DNA from: an uncultured Subdoligranulum sp.
GTDB lineage: Bacteria; Bacillota_A; Clostridia; Oscillospirales; Ruminococcaceae
DNA: 22,831 nucleotides
Direction: 5' to 3'
Assembly: GCF_937890665.1 (NCBI RefSeq)
Contig: NZ_CALADU010000089.1
Span: 1-22,831, forward strand
The stretch's first letter is position 1. Every line of letters starts with the position of its first letter. The notes under the pieces were generated by a model. It was not told where the DNA came from, did not search any database, and saw only the letters and a list, made by a program, of their open reading frames with translations. The translations under genes were made by a program, and so were the position numbers. Shown piece after piece: positions 7,309 through 15,513 of this stretch.

Positions 7309-8343
7309 TCAGCACCGGATGGCGACTTTGATGACGCCGTCCCGACGGTTTTCAAATAGGTCGTAGGCCGCCGCAATGTCCTTCAGGTCGTAGGTATGGG
7401 TGATCAGCGGGGTGGTGTCCAGCTTGCACGCGGCGATCAGGTCCAGCGTTTCCCGGCAATGGCAGCCATCCACGCCGCCGGTCTTGAAGGTCAAATTCTT
7501 GCCGTACATGTCGGGCAGGGGCAAGATCTGGGGTGTGTCGTAAAGGGCCACCACCGTCACGATGGCATTGGGCCGGGCGCACTGCCAGGCCAGCCGGAAC
7601 GTCTCGTCGCTGCCTGCCACTTCCAGCACGGCGTCGGCACCGCCGTGGTCGCTGTGGGCGGCCACAAAGGCGGGCAGGTCCTCGGGCGGGGCGGTGAGCA
7701 CCCCGGGATGGTGAGCCTCCACAAAGGCGCGGCGGGCGGGGTCTTTGTCACAGACGATGACCCGTTTGGGACCATAGAGCAGCACGCATTGCAGGGTACA
7801 CAGCCCGGTAGGGCCGGCCCCCAAAATCAGGACGGTGTCCTCGGGGGTGATCTCGCTGATTTGCGCCGCCCAGTAGCCGGTGGCCAGTACGTCCCCCACC
7901 AGAAGGGCCTGCTCGTCGGTGACGGAAGAGGGAATGGGGGTCAGCCCTTGGTCGGCGTAGGGCACCCGCACATACTCGGCCTGACCGCCGTCGATGCGGC
8001 AGCCCAGCGCCCAGCCGCCCTCGGGGTCGGTGCAGTTGTTCACCCAGCCGTGGCGGCAGAAAAAGCAGTCGCCGCAGAAGGTCTCCACGTTCACGGCCAC
8101 CCGGTCGCCGGGGCGGACCGCAGTCACCGCTGCGCCCACCTGCTCCACGATGCCCACCATCTCGTGGCCCACCGTGATGCCCGGCACCGCCCGGGGCACC
8201 GAGCCGTGTTTGATGTGCAGATCACTGGTGCAGATGCTGCCCAGCGTCACCTTGACGATGGCGTCCCGGTCGTTCTGCAAAACGGGTTTGGGTTTGTCCT
8301 GCAAGGCAAAGGTGCCCTGCGCTACATAGGTATATGCCAGCAT
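7309..8343 (-). CDS. Zinc-dependent medium-chain alcohol dehydrogenase
   Basis: This is a 344-residue cytosolic oxidoreductase of the MDR family. Catalytic zinc ligands are visible: C38 (ICTSDLH), H60-E61 (GHE) and D151 (GDVLATGY). The structural zinc loop is complete with C90, C93, C96 and C104. The Rossmann fold begins at about residue 172 (ILGAGPTGL), and the acidic CDKD after the next strand favours NAD(H). It most resembles the threonine/sorbitol/formaldehyde dehydrogenase branch, but the alcohol is not determined. The ATG at 8343 has AAAGGAGG eight bases upstream. The gene stands alone between two terminators. A possible weak extended -10 (TGGTAGGAT on the minus strand, near 8364-8372) is the only promoter candidate seen. 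Confidence 0.92.
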   Translation of the reverse strand: MLAYTYVAQGTFALQDKPKPVLQNDRDAIVKVTLGSICTSDLHIKHGSVPRAVPGITVGHEMVGIVEQVGAAVTAVRPGDRVAVNVETFCGDCFFCRHGWVNNCTDPEGGWALGCRIDGGQAEYVRVPYADQGLTPIPSSVTDEQALLVGDVLATGYWAAQISEITPEDTVLILGAGPTGLCTLQCVLLYGPKRVIVCDKDPARRAFVEAHHPGVLTAPPEDLPAFVAAHSDHGGADAVLEVAGSDETFRLAWQCARPNAIVTVVALYDTPQILPLPDMYGKNLTFKTGGVDGCHCRETLDLIAACKLDTTPLITHTYDLKDIAAAYDLFENRRDGVIKVAIRC

Positions 8344-8408
8344 GCCAGATGCCTCCTTTTTCAGTATCCTACCACAGGGCCGCGGCAAAAGCCAGAGGCC
8401 CCGCAAAA

Positions 8409-8436
8409 AAATCCCCCTGCCGCAGCAGGGGGATTT
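8409..8436 (-). terminator. Terminator of the AI-2E-family gene
   Basis: AAATCCCCCTGC (8409-8420) and GCAGGGGGATTT (8425-8436) pair perfectly around a four-base loop, four bases after the stop codon. On the minus strand a run of seven T follows. It isolates the downstream alcohol dehydrogenase. Confidence 0.92.
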
Positions 8437-8439
8437 GGG

Positions 8440-9567
8440 TCATACAGAGGTCACTTCGTGGTCTTGCCGGCGGCGGTGCACATCGGCCCGCAGCAGCCGG
8501 TAGAGGGTGGCGGTCACCGGCACGGCCAGCAGCATGCCGGCAATGCCGCCGATGCCGCCGCCCACCGTGACGGCGGTCAGCACCCAAATGCCGGGCAGGC
8601 CGATGGAGGTGCCCACCACACGGGGGTAGATCAGGTTGCCTTCCAACTGCTGCAGGATGGCGATAAACACCAAGAAGCCCAAGGCTTGCAGCGGGTTGAC
8701 GGTCAAAATCATGAAAGCGCCCACCGCAGCGCCCAAGTAAGCGCCCACCACGGGCAGCAGGGCGGTAGCCCCCACCAGCGTGCCGATCATGGTGGCGTAG
8801 GGCAGCCGGAAGAGCCACATGCCCAGCGTGCAGAGCACCCCGATGACGATGGCCTCGGTGAACTGCCCCACAAAGAATTTGGTAAAGGTGTCGTGGGCGG
8901 TGGCCAGCACGTACCACAGCGTGCGGCACACGCGGGGCGGCAGGTAGGTTTCGGCCACGGCGTGGAACTGGCGGCCCAGCCGCTCCTTACCCGCCAGCAG
9001 ATAGAGGGCGAAGATCACCGCAATGACCACCTGCATGACGATGCCGCCCAAACTGCTGAGCAGCCCGAAAGCCGACGTGAACATATTGCCCACCCCGGAG
9101 GTGAGATAGGTGGTGGCCTTTTGCAGCAGGTCCGGCCAATTCAAGTTGAGGGAGCGCAGCCAAGCTTCCAACTGGGGCAGGGTGACGTCCAGCGAATCCA
9201 ACCAAGCGAGGAACTCGTTGACGGCAGGGGGCACATTGATGAGCATGACCCGGAAGGCATCCACCAACTGGGGAATGATGATGCCGAAGAGCAGGGTGAT
9301 GACCAGCAGAATGCCCACCAGCGCACCGGTGATGCTCAACGCCCGGCGGACGGGGTACAGTTTGGACTGGGGATCGCGCAGCGGCGGCAGGCTTTCCAGC
9401 TTTGCCACCAGAATATTCAGCACATAGGCTACGCCGCAGCCCAGCAGCAGCGGCACCAGCAGCGAAAAGAGCAGCCGGATGCCGCCCAGCTGAGCATCGC
9501 TGTATTTCAGTGCCAGCAGAACCACCGCCACAGCGGCCAGATACAGCCAAGGTTTTTTGTTTTGCAT
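8440..9567 (-). CDS. AI-2E family transporter (YdbI/YtvI-like permease)
   Basis: This is a 375-residue membrane protein of the AI-2E_transport family. Paired N-terminal helices (about residues 7-22 and 30-52) precede a soluble extracytosolic portion. The C-terminal half holds the conserved helices, with LYLLAGKERL in the cytosolic loop and the family-typical QQLEGNLIYPRVVGTSIGL near the C-terminus. Despite the name, Firmicute members are not proven AI-2 exporters; some act as Na+/H+ antiporters. The ATG at 9567 has AAAGGA seven bases upstream. The gene is monocistronic, with its own promoter and terminator. Confidence 0.9.
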   Translation of the reverse strand: MQNKKPWLYLAAVAVVLLALKYSDAQLGGIRLLFSLLVPLLLGCGVAYVLNILVAKLESLPPLRDPQSKLYPVRRALSITGALVGILLVITLLFGIIIPQLVDAFRVMLINVPPAVNEFLAWLDSLDVTLPQLEAWLRSLNLNWPDLLQKATTYLTSGVGNMFTSAFGLLSSLGGIVMQVVIAVIFALYLLAGKERLGRQFHAVAETYLPPRVCRTLWYVLATAHDTFTKFFVGQFTEAIVIGVLCTLGMWLFRLPYATMIGTLVGATALLPVVGAYLGAAVGAFMILTVNPLQALGFLVFIAILQQLEGNLIYPRVVGTSIGLPGIWVLTAVTVGGGIGGIAGMLLAVPVTATLYRLLRADVHRRRQDHEVTSV

Positions 9568-9603
9568 GAAAGGTTCCTTTCTGTAACAGCAGGGTATACC
9601 ACT

Positions 9604-9632
9604 ACTATACTCTATGATGGGGTTCGGCGCAA
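9604..9632 (-). promoter_or_regulatory. Promoter of the AI-2E-family gene
   Basis: On the minus strand TTGCGC (9632-9627) and TATAGT (9609-9604) are 17 bases apart, about 35 bases before the start codon. Confidence 0.65.
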
Positions 9633-9659
9633 GGGACAATCCGAGAGAAGTGTAGAAAA

Positions 9660-9685
9660 GCAGCCCCGCCGTAAAGCGGGGCTGC
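9660..9685 (-). terminator. Terminator of the HTH-less Asp-box paralogue
   Basis: GCAGCCCCGC (9660-9669) and GCGGGGCTGC (9676-9685) pair perfectly around six bases, and TTTTC follows on the minus strand. It lies 12 bases after the stop codon. Confidence 0.85.
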
Positions 9686-9697
9686 AAAGCACAAGGC

Positions 9698-11756
9698 TCA
9701 GTTGCTGGCGTGGGTGGCGGCGTAGGTCCATGGTCCGCTGGGCATGCTGCCCTTGAAGGTGATCTCCCGCGGGGCTGCGGGTTCCTGCGTAAAGATGGCG
9801 ACCCAGTCGTATTCGTCAAAGAAAAATTCCACCAAGCGGGTGGCCGACGTCTGGCCGCTGTCCGCAAAGGGCATCGCCACCTCCTCCCAAGTCTGGCCGC
9901 AGTCCTCGGTGGCAAAGACGTGGGGCCAAGGGCTGCCGCTGCCGCTTTCCATCGAGGCAAGGCCGGCGGCGCCGTCGTAAAAAATCAGGCCGTTCAGGGG
10001 GCGCAGGCTGTCGTTCTGGGGCGCGGGGGTGTTCACGGCGGACCAACTGACGCCCCCATCCGCCGAGGTGTAGATGCCGACCTGAATTTCACCGCTTTCC
10101 CGGTCCTGCGTGCTCACCGCGGCAAAGCCTAGCCCCCGGCCGGTAAAGCTCAAGCAGAGGTCGGTCACTTCGGCTTGGCTGGCGCCCTCGGTCAGCGAGG
10201 CGGCCTGCCAAGTCTGGCCTTGGTCGGTGGTGGTGTAGGCCCATACCTGCCCATCCGCCCGGGTCAGGAAGGCCGCTACATCCCAGCGCAGCACCAGCGG
10301 TTCCAAGTCCGCTTCGCTCTCGATGCCGTAGTACTGGCACTGGGCGGCGGTCAGCGCCTGCTGGACGCTGATGCCGTCGTCCCATGTGAAAAAGACGCCG
10401 TTCTCGTTCACGCAGACGTCGATGGTATCGGTGAAGACGGGCGGGGCGGTGTCTGTCTCCGGGGCGGCGGGGGCGGTGCAGGCATACAGGGGAATGCACA
10501 GCCCGTTTTTGTCCAGCGTCACGGGGCAGAGCAGCAGCACCGGGCCGTCACTGTCAGTGTTGGGGAGGGGCCGAGTATCGGGGGTCAGGGTCCACTGGGG
10601 CAGGCCCCGGTCGTCACAGAGGGCCAGCCCCAGCCCGTCAAACTGCTGCCACTGGTGATAGACCGATTCCCCGTCTTGGGTGAACAGGTGGTAACACTGG
10701 CCTTCCTCGTCCCAGCGCAGCGTGATGCCCGCGTCGGACAGCTCCAGATACTGCTGCCACCGGCCGGTGGGCGGGTCGGGGTCCAGCCGGGGGGGCTGCC
10801 CGTCGGTGCCGTCCAGCAGTTCCACCCGGATGTTGCCGTCGGTGGTCTGGTAGGTCACGGCGCAGCAGGCGTCGGACTGCCACTGGAGTTTCAGGTCCCC
10901 CACGGCGGGGTAGGGGAAGGGGGCTTGCCCGGGCAGGGAGAATTGGCCGGTGTGACGGTTGTAGGCCAGCGCAATGTGGGCCCCGCTGGCTGAATCGGGA
11001 ATTTGGATTAGCTGGAAACCCTGCCCCACCATCCCCAAAAACTGGCTGTTCAGGAAAAGCAGACCGGCGGCCGCCAGCAAGCAGAAGACGAAGCCCCACC
11101 GGGGGCGCAGCCGCCGATGGCTCAGGCGGCAGACGGCCCGGGGCGCGGCCTGCCGCAGCCGGTAGAAGAGCGCCTCGCCGCCCATGGGGCAGGCGGCGTC
11201 GGGTAGGGGGAGGGCTTGCAGCTTGTCCTTTTTCCAGACCAGCACGGTCCAACCCGGAAAGCGCTGCACCAACGCCAAGTCGGCCAAGGGCAGGTCCCGG
11301 ACGCCGTAGGAATCCTTCCAATGCAGATGGGGGGGTCAGCACCGCCCCGCCAAAGCGACGGAGCTGCCGCCGGATCCGCCAAGCCGACCGGGTGCCTGTC
11401 AGCCCGGCCAGAACCAGCAGATACCCCACAAAACTTCCCAGACAGGCGGGCAGCAGGGCGGTGTCGGTGCCGGTCAGAAGCATCCCCATTGCCCCGGCCA
11501 GACCACCCAGCAGCAGGGAAAACCCTGCCGCCCACAGCAGACGGCGGGCGGCCCGCCGCCCCGGCAGGGCACAGATGCCCAGCAGAGCGCTTCGCAGCGC
11601 CTGCCGGAAAAAGACCCAGCGCCGGGTGTAAGCCCCCGGTGGCAGCCGGGCCCAGATCTCGGCGGGTGCGGCCCCGGGAACCGAGGCGGGTTCCGGCGCG
11701 TCGGTTGGATACCGGGCGTGGGGGCGGTTCTCCGGCTGGGGATGCACTTCCTGCAT
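9698..11756 (-). pseudogene. HTH-less membrane Asp-box (BNR) repeat protein, frameshifted at a C7 run
   Basis: Two frames together encode a protein of about 685 residues, paralogous to the upstream XRE fusion. The first frame starts at 11756 (GGGAGGA six bases upstream) and encodes two membrane segments, then runs off at a run of seven C on the minus strand (plus strand G at 11329-11335). The second frame takes over there without its own ribosome site. Removing one C restores LTPHLHWKDSYGVRDLPLAD, continuous with the paralogue. After the join come a cytosolic YcxB/bPH-like segment (LALVQRFPGWTVLVWKKDKL), a third membrane helix (FVFCLLAAAGLLFLNSQFLG) and an outside domain with four Asp-box motifs: FTWDDG, TTTDQGQTW, TSADGGVSW and ATEDCGQTW. 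It lacks the N-terminal HTH. It could be a true pseudogene, a phase-variable gene, or an assembly error in the homopolymer. A separate caller might report only 9698-11287 from a TTG. Confidence 0.8.
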
Positions 11757-11779
11757 GACGATTCCTCCCTTTTTCTTTT

Positions 11780-11808
11780 ATCCTACACCCGACAGGCGGG
11801 GAAAACAA
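11780..11808 (-). promoter_or_regulatory. Promoter of the HTH-less paralogue
   Basis: On the minus strand TTGTTT (11808-11803) and TAGGAT (11785-11780) are 17 bases apart. They sit just after the terminator of the upstream XRE gene, so this paralogue is probably a separate transcription unit. Confidence 0.5.
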
Positions 11809-11810
11809 GA

Positions 11811-11835
11811 GACGGCGGTGCCAAGCACCGCCGTC
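11811..11835 (-). terminator. Terminator of the XRE/Asp-box gene
   Basis: GACGGCGGTGC (11811-11821) and GCACCGCCGTC (11825-11835) pair perfectly around a three-base loop. TCTTGTTTTC follows on the minus strand, a fair T-rich tract. Confidence 0.75.
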
Positions 11836-11846
11836 CCACCGGTCTG

Positions 11847-14183
11847 TCAGGAGACAGAACGCACTTCTTTCAGGAGCCACGGCCCGTCGAAAGAATCGGC
11901 GGCCAGCACGATCTCCTGCTGTTCGTTGGCGCTCTGGGCCAGCGTTACCTCCCAATGGTCATCCCCCAAGTCGGTGATGCCGGTGACCCGGCCCGGGGCG
12001 TACACCCCCTGCCCGATGAGGGAAGACAGCTCGTCGTCGCTCAGGTCATCCCACGGCAGGATGGGCTCCTGCCAAGAACGGCCGCCGTCCGGCGTCAGGA
12101 AAAGCCGCGGCCAGTCCGATTCGTTGGGGGAGTGGGTGGTGGCGGCCCCGGCATTTTCGCTGCAGAACACCATGCCGGTAAATCCGTCGGTGTTGCCCAC
12201 CTTGCCGGGCAGCAGTTGGTCCTCCCAGGTAAGGCCGTCGTCGTGGGTGGTGTAGAACTCGGCCATCATGCCGGTACCCATCGACCAGCCGGTACTGGCG
12301 ACAAACCACCCGAAAGAATCGTCGAGGAAGTGCATCTCCATATAACTGATGGGGTGCACGTCGGTGAAGTCCGCCAGAGGGATGGTCTGCCAATTCTGGC
12401 CCTTGTCATGGGTCAGATGCAGCGTGACGCTCTGGCCGTTTTTCAACTCGCTCACCGTCAAAAAGGCGGCCATCGTATCGGTCATCGTGCAGGAGTTCAT
12501 GTCGGCGGCGGTCTCCACCCCTTCGCCGCCGCCCATCGCCTTGCTGTACGTGGCGCCGCCGTCCCAAGTAAAGTACACCCCGTCCTCCCGCACGGTGTAG
12601 TCCTGTTCGTCCGAGAAGGTGGGCGGCGTGGTTTCCAGCGCTTGCAGCTTTTCTTCTTCCTCCACGCTGGGCAGACCCATCGCCTCGCGGAAATCCCGCT
12701 CCTGTTCCTCCTCGCTGTAATAGTGCAGCGTCACGGCCTCGGTGGGTTCCATCGACACCGGGCAGACGATCAGCGAACCGGAAGGGTCTATCCCTTCCTC
12801 GGCGTCGTAGTCCCGGCCCAGCACCACCGTCCAGTGGGGCAGACCTTCCTCATCGCACAGGGCCACTCCCAGCGTGCCGAACTGGACGGTCTGACGGTAC
12901 ACTTGGCTGTAATCCGACCCGGAGAAATCCGACAAAATGTGAATGTCCGCTGAACCGGAATCCTTGCGCAGCGTCACCCCGGGGGAAAGGGCGTTCTCAT
13001 ACTGCCGCCATGTGCCGGTAAGCAGAGGCTCTACATAATAGTAGCTGTACCCGCTGCCCCGGTCCCCGTAGGTGGCCAGATAGACATGGGTGGAGCCATC
13101 GGTGGTCTGGTAGGTGACGGCACAGCAGTCACCGGTCATCCACTGCTTTTTCATCCGCCCTACCACCGGGTAGGGGAAGGTGTGGCCGCTGTGTACGTCA
13201 GTGACGATGCCGGTCTCAGGGTCCCGGCGGAGCATCAGCACGGTGCCGGTAGGGGAAATCGTCCCCGCTAAACCCAGCGCCGGGGCCAAGGCAAAGGCAA
13301 AAAGGGCAAGGCCCACCACGGCCAACCCGGCCACCTTGACTGGCCGGTGCATCCGCGGGGTGCGGGCGGTGCCAAACCGGCAGACCGCCGGAACCAACTG
13401 GTGCAGATAGCGCTGCAAGGCGTCGGCAGAGTCGGTACAGGCGGCGTCGGGCACCACCAAGGCCAGAGGCAGGGGGCGGCGGTTCCACACCAGTACGGTG
13501 CAGCCCCGGTACCGCCGGACCAGCGCCAGTTCCACCAGCGGCAGTTGGGTGCCGTCCTCTTGCAGGACCACGTCTTTATACAAGGTACAGGCCGGGCGGC
13601 GGCACAAATTGTTCCAAAGCCCAACGGAGAGCCGCAGCCCCAGCAGGGATTCCGCCCACAGGACCAGCCCCGCAGTCAGCAGCACAAGGGGCTGCAGGGA
13701 GGTGGTGTCGGTAAAAAAGTTGTGGAACGCGCCGTAGGTCCCCGCAAGCAGGGCTGCCGTCCCCGCCAAGGCCAACAGCAGCCGCACCAGACGCTGGCTG
13801 GGCAGTTTGCGGCAGCTCAGCACCGCGGCGGCCCATTCCTGCCGGGTGGGCTGCATCCGGGGCAGATCCGCCAGAGCTTCACCCATGTCCGACGCGGTCT
13901 CCTCGGGGGAAAGGGCCTCTTCGGGGGCGTCGGCGCCATCCATCGGCTCTTCTTCGGGGGTGGGGGACAGCGGGGCGGTTTCCCCCGCCAGCAATTCATC
14001 CACCGTGATCCCCAGCGCAGCGGCTAAGGCGGGCAGCAGGGCAATGTCCGGCAACCCTTGGCCGGTCTCCCACTTGCTCACGGCCCGGTTGGTCATCCCC
14101 AGCTCGGCGGCCAACTGCTGTTGGGTCAGCCCCCGCGCCCGCCGCGACGCAGCGATCAACGCGCCGATCTTTTTGGCATCCAT
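11847..14183 (-). CDS. Transmembrane XRE regulator with extracytoplasmic Asp-box repeat domain
   Basis: This is a 778-residue fusion not matching any named gene I know. Residues 1-66 are a classic XRE/HTH_3 domain (LTQQQLAAELGMTNRAVSKW, then ITVDELLAGE). An acidic Pro-rich linker follows (67-105). Two membrane helices lie at about 131-151 and 163-185. A cytosolic segment (186-281) with LYKDVVLQED and LALVRRYRGCTVLVWNRR resembles YcxB/bacterial PH domains. A third helix (283-306) leads to a large outside domain (307-778) with four Asp-box motifs: FTWDGGATY (538-546), THDKGQNW (591-598), TTHDDGLTW (645-653) and LTPDGGRSW (696-704), as in sialidase/BNR beta-propellers. The start has AAAGGAGGA seven bases upstream. 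Inferred role: a one-component membrane receptor that senses an extracellular ligand or surface and alters transcription. The HTH-less paralogue follows directly downstream. Confidence 0.85.
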   Translation of the reverse strand: MDAKKIGALIAASRRARGLTQQQLAAELGMTNRAVSKWETGQGLPDIALLPALAAALGITVDELLAGETAPLSPTPEEEPMDGADAPEEALSPEETASDMGEALADLPRMQPTRQEWAAAVLSCRKLPSQRLVRLLLALAGTAALLAGTYGAFHNFFTDTTSLQPLVLLTAGLVLWAESLLGLRLSVGLWNNLCRRPACTLYKDVVLQEDGTQLPLVELALVRRYRGCTVLVWNRRPLPLALVVPDAACTDSADALQRYLHQLVPAVCRFGTARTPRMHRPVKVAGLAVVGLALFAFALAPALGLAGTISPTGTVLMLRRDPETGIVTDVHSGHTFPYPVVGRMKKQWMTGDCCAVTYQTTDGSTHVYLATYGDRGSGYSYYYVEPLLTGTWRQYENALSPGVTLRKDSGSADIHILSDFSGSDYSQVYRQTVQFGTLGVALCDEEGLPHWTVVLGRDYDAEEGIDPSGSLIVCPVSMEPTEAVTLHYYSEEEQERDFREAMGLPSVEEEEKLQALETTPPTFSDEQDYTVREDGVYFTWDGGATYSKAMGGGEGVETAADMNSCTMTDTMAAFLTVSELKNGQSVTLHLTHDKGQNWQTIPLADFTDVHPISYMEMHFLDDSFGWFVASTGWSMGTGMMAEFYTTHDDGLTWEDQLLPGKVGNTDGFTGMVFCSENAGAATTHSPNESDWPRLFLTPDGGRSWQEPILPWDDLSDDELSSLIGQGVYAPGRVTGITDLGDDHWEVTLAQSANEQQEIVLAADSFDGPWLLKEVRSVS

Positions 14184-14213
14184 CGTCGGTTCCTCCTTTG
14201 TTTGCTGCTTTTC

Positions 14214-14242
14214 AGTCTACACCTCGGCGGGTGGATTTGCAA
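14214..14242 (-). promoter_or_regulatory. Promoter of the XRE/Asp-box gene
   Basis: On the minus strand TTGCAA (14242-14237) and TAGACT (14219-14214) are 17 bases apart, about 30 bases before the start codon. Both boxes are two mismatches from consensus, but the spacing is ideal. The spacer ends CCCGCCGAGGTG, similar to the CCCGCCTGTCGGGTG spacer of the paralogue's promoter. Confidence 0.45.
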
Positions 14243-14262
14243 GGAACGGGAGGTGGACGGTC

Positions 14263-14277
14263 TCCACGCAGCGTGGA
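14263..14277. promoter_or_regulatory. 15-bp palindrome upstream of the XRE gene
   Basis: TCCACGC (14263-14269) and GCGTGGA (14271-14277) form a perfect dyad around one base, about 20 bases upstream of the XRE -35 box. Odd-length dyads of this kind suit XRE dimers, so it is a candidate autoregulatory site; no experiment supports this. Confidence 0.4.
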
Positions 14278-14407
14278 ACTGGTGGAAAAAACGCCGATTC
14301 TACGCGGAAGAAGCCCGGCTTCCCCATGGCTCGTTGGCGGAATTGCCCAAATACATCCGGCAAAAATACAGCAATTTGCCGAAAACACGTTCCATGGGCA
14401 AAAAGAG

Positions 14408-14436
14408 TTGACTTCCCCGCCGCAGTGTGCTATTCT
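14408..14436 (+). promoter_or_regulatory. Promoter of the licT-PTS operon
   Basis: TTGACT (14408-14413) and TATTCT (14431-14436) are 17 bases apart, each one mismatch from consensus. The start near 14443 leaves about 30 bases before the RAT element. Confidence 0.75.
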
Positions 14437-14473
14437 TTTCACAGATAAGCGAGCAGCCGAAAAGGGCTCTGTT

Positions 14474-14502
14474 GGATTGTTACCGGTAAAGCGGGCTAGA
14501 CC
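14474..14502 (+). promoter_or_regulatory. RAT antiterminator element upstream of licT
   Basis: A 29-base element starts GGATTGTTAC and ends GCGGGCTAGACC, the length and ends of the ribonucleic antiterminator bound by BglG/LicT/SacY proteins. The upper stem pairs CCG with CGG where sacPA-type elements have CTG with CAG, a compensated change. Its last three bases are shared with the 5' arm of the terminator, so RAT and terminator exclude each other. Confidence 0.88.
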
Positions 14503-14564
14503 AACTCCGTTAAGATCTTCTTCTGTATACAGGAATGGGATTTGATGGGGCTGGTTATTTTTTT
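14500..14564 (+). terminator. Conditional terminator in the licT leader
   Basis: ACCAACTCC (14500-14508) pairs with GGGGCTGGT (14547-14555) with one mismatch and one G-U pair, and seven T follow (14558-14564). The loop holds the self-complementary CTGTATACAG. The 5' arm overlaps the RAT end, so bound antiterminator protein would allow read-through into its own gene. Confidence 0.75.
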
Positions 14565-14593
14565 GCCCGCCCCGGCGGAAAGGGGGCAACGGA

Positions 14594-15460
14594 ATGCGCA
14601 TCAAAAAGGTCATCAACAACAACATTCTTTGCGTGATCGACGAAAAAGGCAACGAGATGATCGTCACCGGCAGAGGGTTGGGGTTTGGCCGAAAGGTGGC
14701 GCAGTTCGTGGACCCTGCCGGGGTGGAAAAGGTCTACCGCATGGAGGATAAGTCCGGTCAGCGGCGCCTGCGGGAACTGGTGGAGCAGATCCCGCTGGAA
14801 CATCTGGACCTGACGGAAGAGATGATCGCCGAGATCAAGGCGGCCATCCCCCAGCCCTTGAACGAGAGCTTGCTCATCACCTTGGCGGACCACATCAGTT
14901 TTGCCATCCAGCGCAAAGCGCAGGGCGTCGAGTTCAAAAACCCCTTGGCGGGCAGCATTTTGTGTTACTACCCCACCGAATACCAGTTGGGGCAGCGCTG
15001 TGTGGCGCTGGTCAAGGAGCGGTTCGGTGTGGAGCTGAACCCCGACGAAGCGGCTTTTATTGCGCTGCACATCGTCAACGCCGAGCTCAACACCAATATG
15101 AGCGAGATGTACGACATCACCCGCCTTATCGAGGGGGTCATTCAGGTGGTGGAGTACTACTACCGGGACTTGGGCGCCTTTGACCGGGAATCCCTGACCT
15201 TTCACCGGTTTGTGGTGCATCTGCGGTACTTTGCCCAGCGGTTGTTCCAAGGCAAGATGATGACCGACTCGGACAACGAGAGCGATGTGGCATTCCGGGC
15301 GCTGATCGCCCGCAACTGCCAGCGGCATTACAAATGCGCCCAGTGTGTGGCGGAATACATCCAGAACACCTGGCACCAGACCCTTTCGCAGGAGGAATTG
15401 ATTTATCTGACCATCCACCTCAAGCGGGTGGCGGGGGACCTGAAAGAGGTTGCCCCCTAA
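14594..15460 (+). CDS. licT: BglG/LicT-family transcription antiterminator
   Basis: This is a 288-residue RNA-binding antiterminator. The N-terminal co-antiterminator domain (about 1-57) starts MRIKKVINNNILCV and holds GRGLGFGRK, which contacts the RAT. Two PRD domains follow with the phosphorylatable histidines at H100 (LADHISFAI), H159 (ALHIVNAE), H204 and H209 (FHRFVVHLRYF) and H275 (TIHLKR); positions 100 and 159 coincide with B. subtilis LicT. PTS proteins phosphorylate the PRDs to couple activity to sugar uptake. AAAGGGGG about ten bases upstream supports the ATG. A RAT/terminator lies before it and another between it and the PTS gene, so it controls itself and its transporter. The symbol is by family; GlcT or SacT are alternatives. 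Confidence 0.92.
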   Translation: MRIKKVINNNILCVIDEKGNEMIVTGRGLGFGRKVAQFVDPAGVEKVYRMEDKSGQRRLRELVEQIPLEHLDLTEEMIAEIKAAIPQPLNESLLITLADHISFAIQRKAQGVEFKNPLAGSILCYYPTEYQLGQRCVALVKERFGVELNPDEAAFIALHIVNAELNTNMSEMYDITRLIEGVIQVVEYYYRDLGAFDRESLTFHRFVVHLRYFAQRLFQGKMMTDSDNESDVAFRALIARNCQRHYKCAQCVAEYIQNTWHQTLSQEELIYLTIHLKRVAGDLKEVAP

Positions 15461-15477
15461 CATTGCTCACAATTTAT

Positions 15478-15513
15478 GGATAGTTACTGCACCGCTGCTG
15501 TGTAGGCTAGACC
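15478..15513 (+). promoter_or_regulatory. RAT antiterminator element upstream of the PTS gene, long upper stem
   Basis: A 36-base element starts GGATAGTTAC and ends GGCTAGACC, the same ends as the first RAT. The upper stem CTGCAC/GTGTAG is six pairs (one G-U), longer than in the canonical 29-base form. It begins 18 bases after the licT stop, and its last five bases form the start of the next terminator. Confidence 0.85.

Larger units (their letters stand above)
14184..14593. other. Divergent region between the XRE gene and the licT operon
   Basis: These 410 bases hold no supportable gene. From left to right they carry the XRE promoter, the 15-bp palindrome, a dyad at 14358-14381 (CGGCAAA, ten bases, TTTGCCG) about 27 bases upstream of the licT -35 box, the licT promoter, a RAT element and a terminator. 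The dyad at 14358-14381 is a candidate operator of unknown owner. Confidence 0.5.

Noticed and set aside
7396..9756. Very long open frame on the plus strand opposite the alcohol dehydrogenase and AI-2E-family genes
   Set aside because: It has no ribosome site, is rich in Gln, His and Gly, and runs through two promoters and a terminator. It is a shadow of G+C-rich codon use on the other strand.
11122..11955. Third minus-strand frame across the paralogue's start
   Set aside because: Its product does not match the paralogue and crosses the promoter and terminator; the frame starting at 11756 matches instead.
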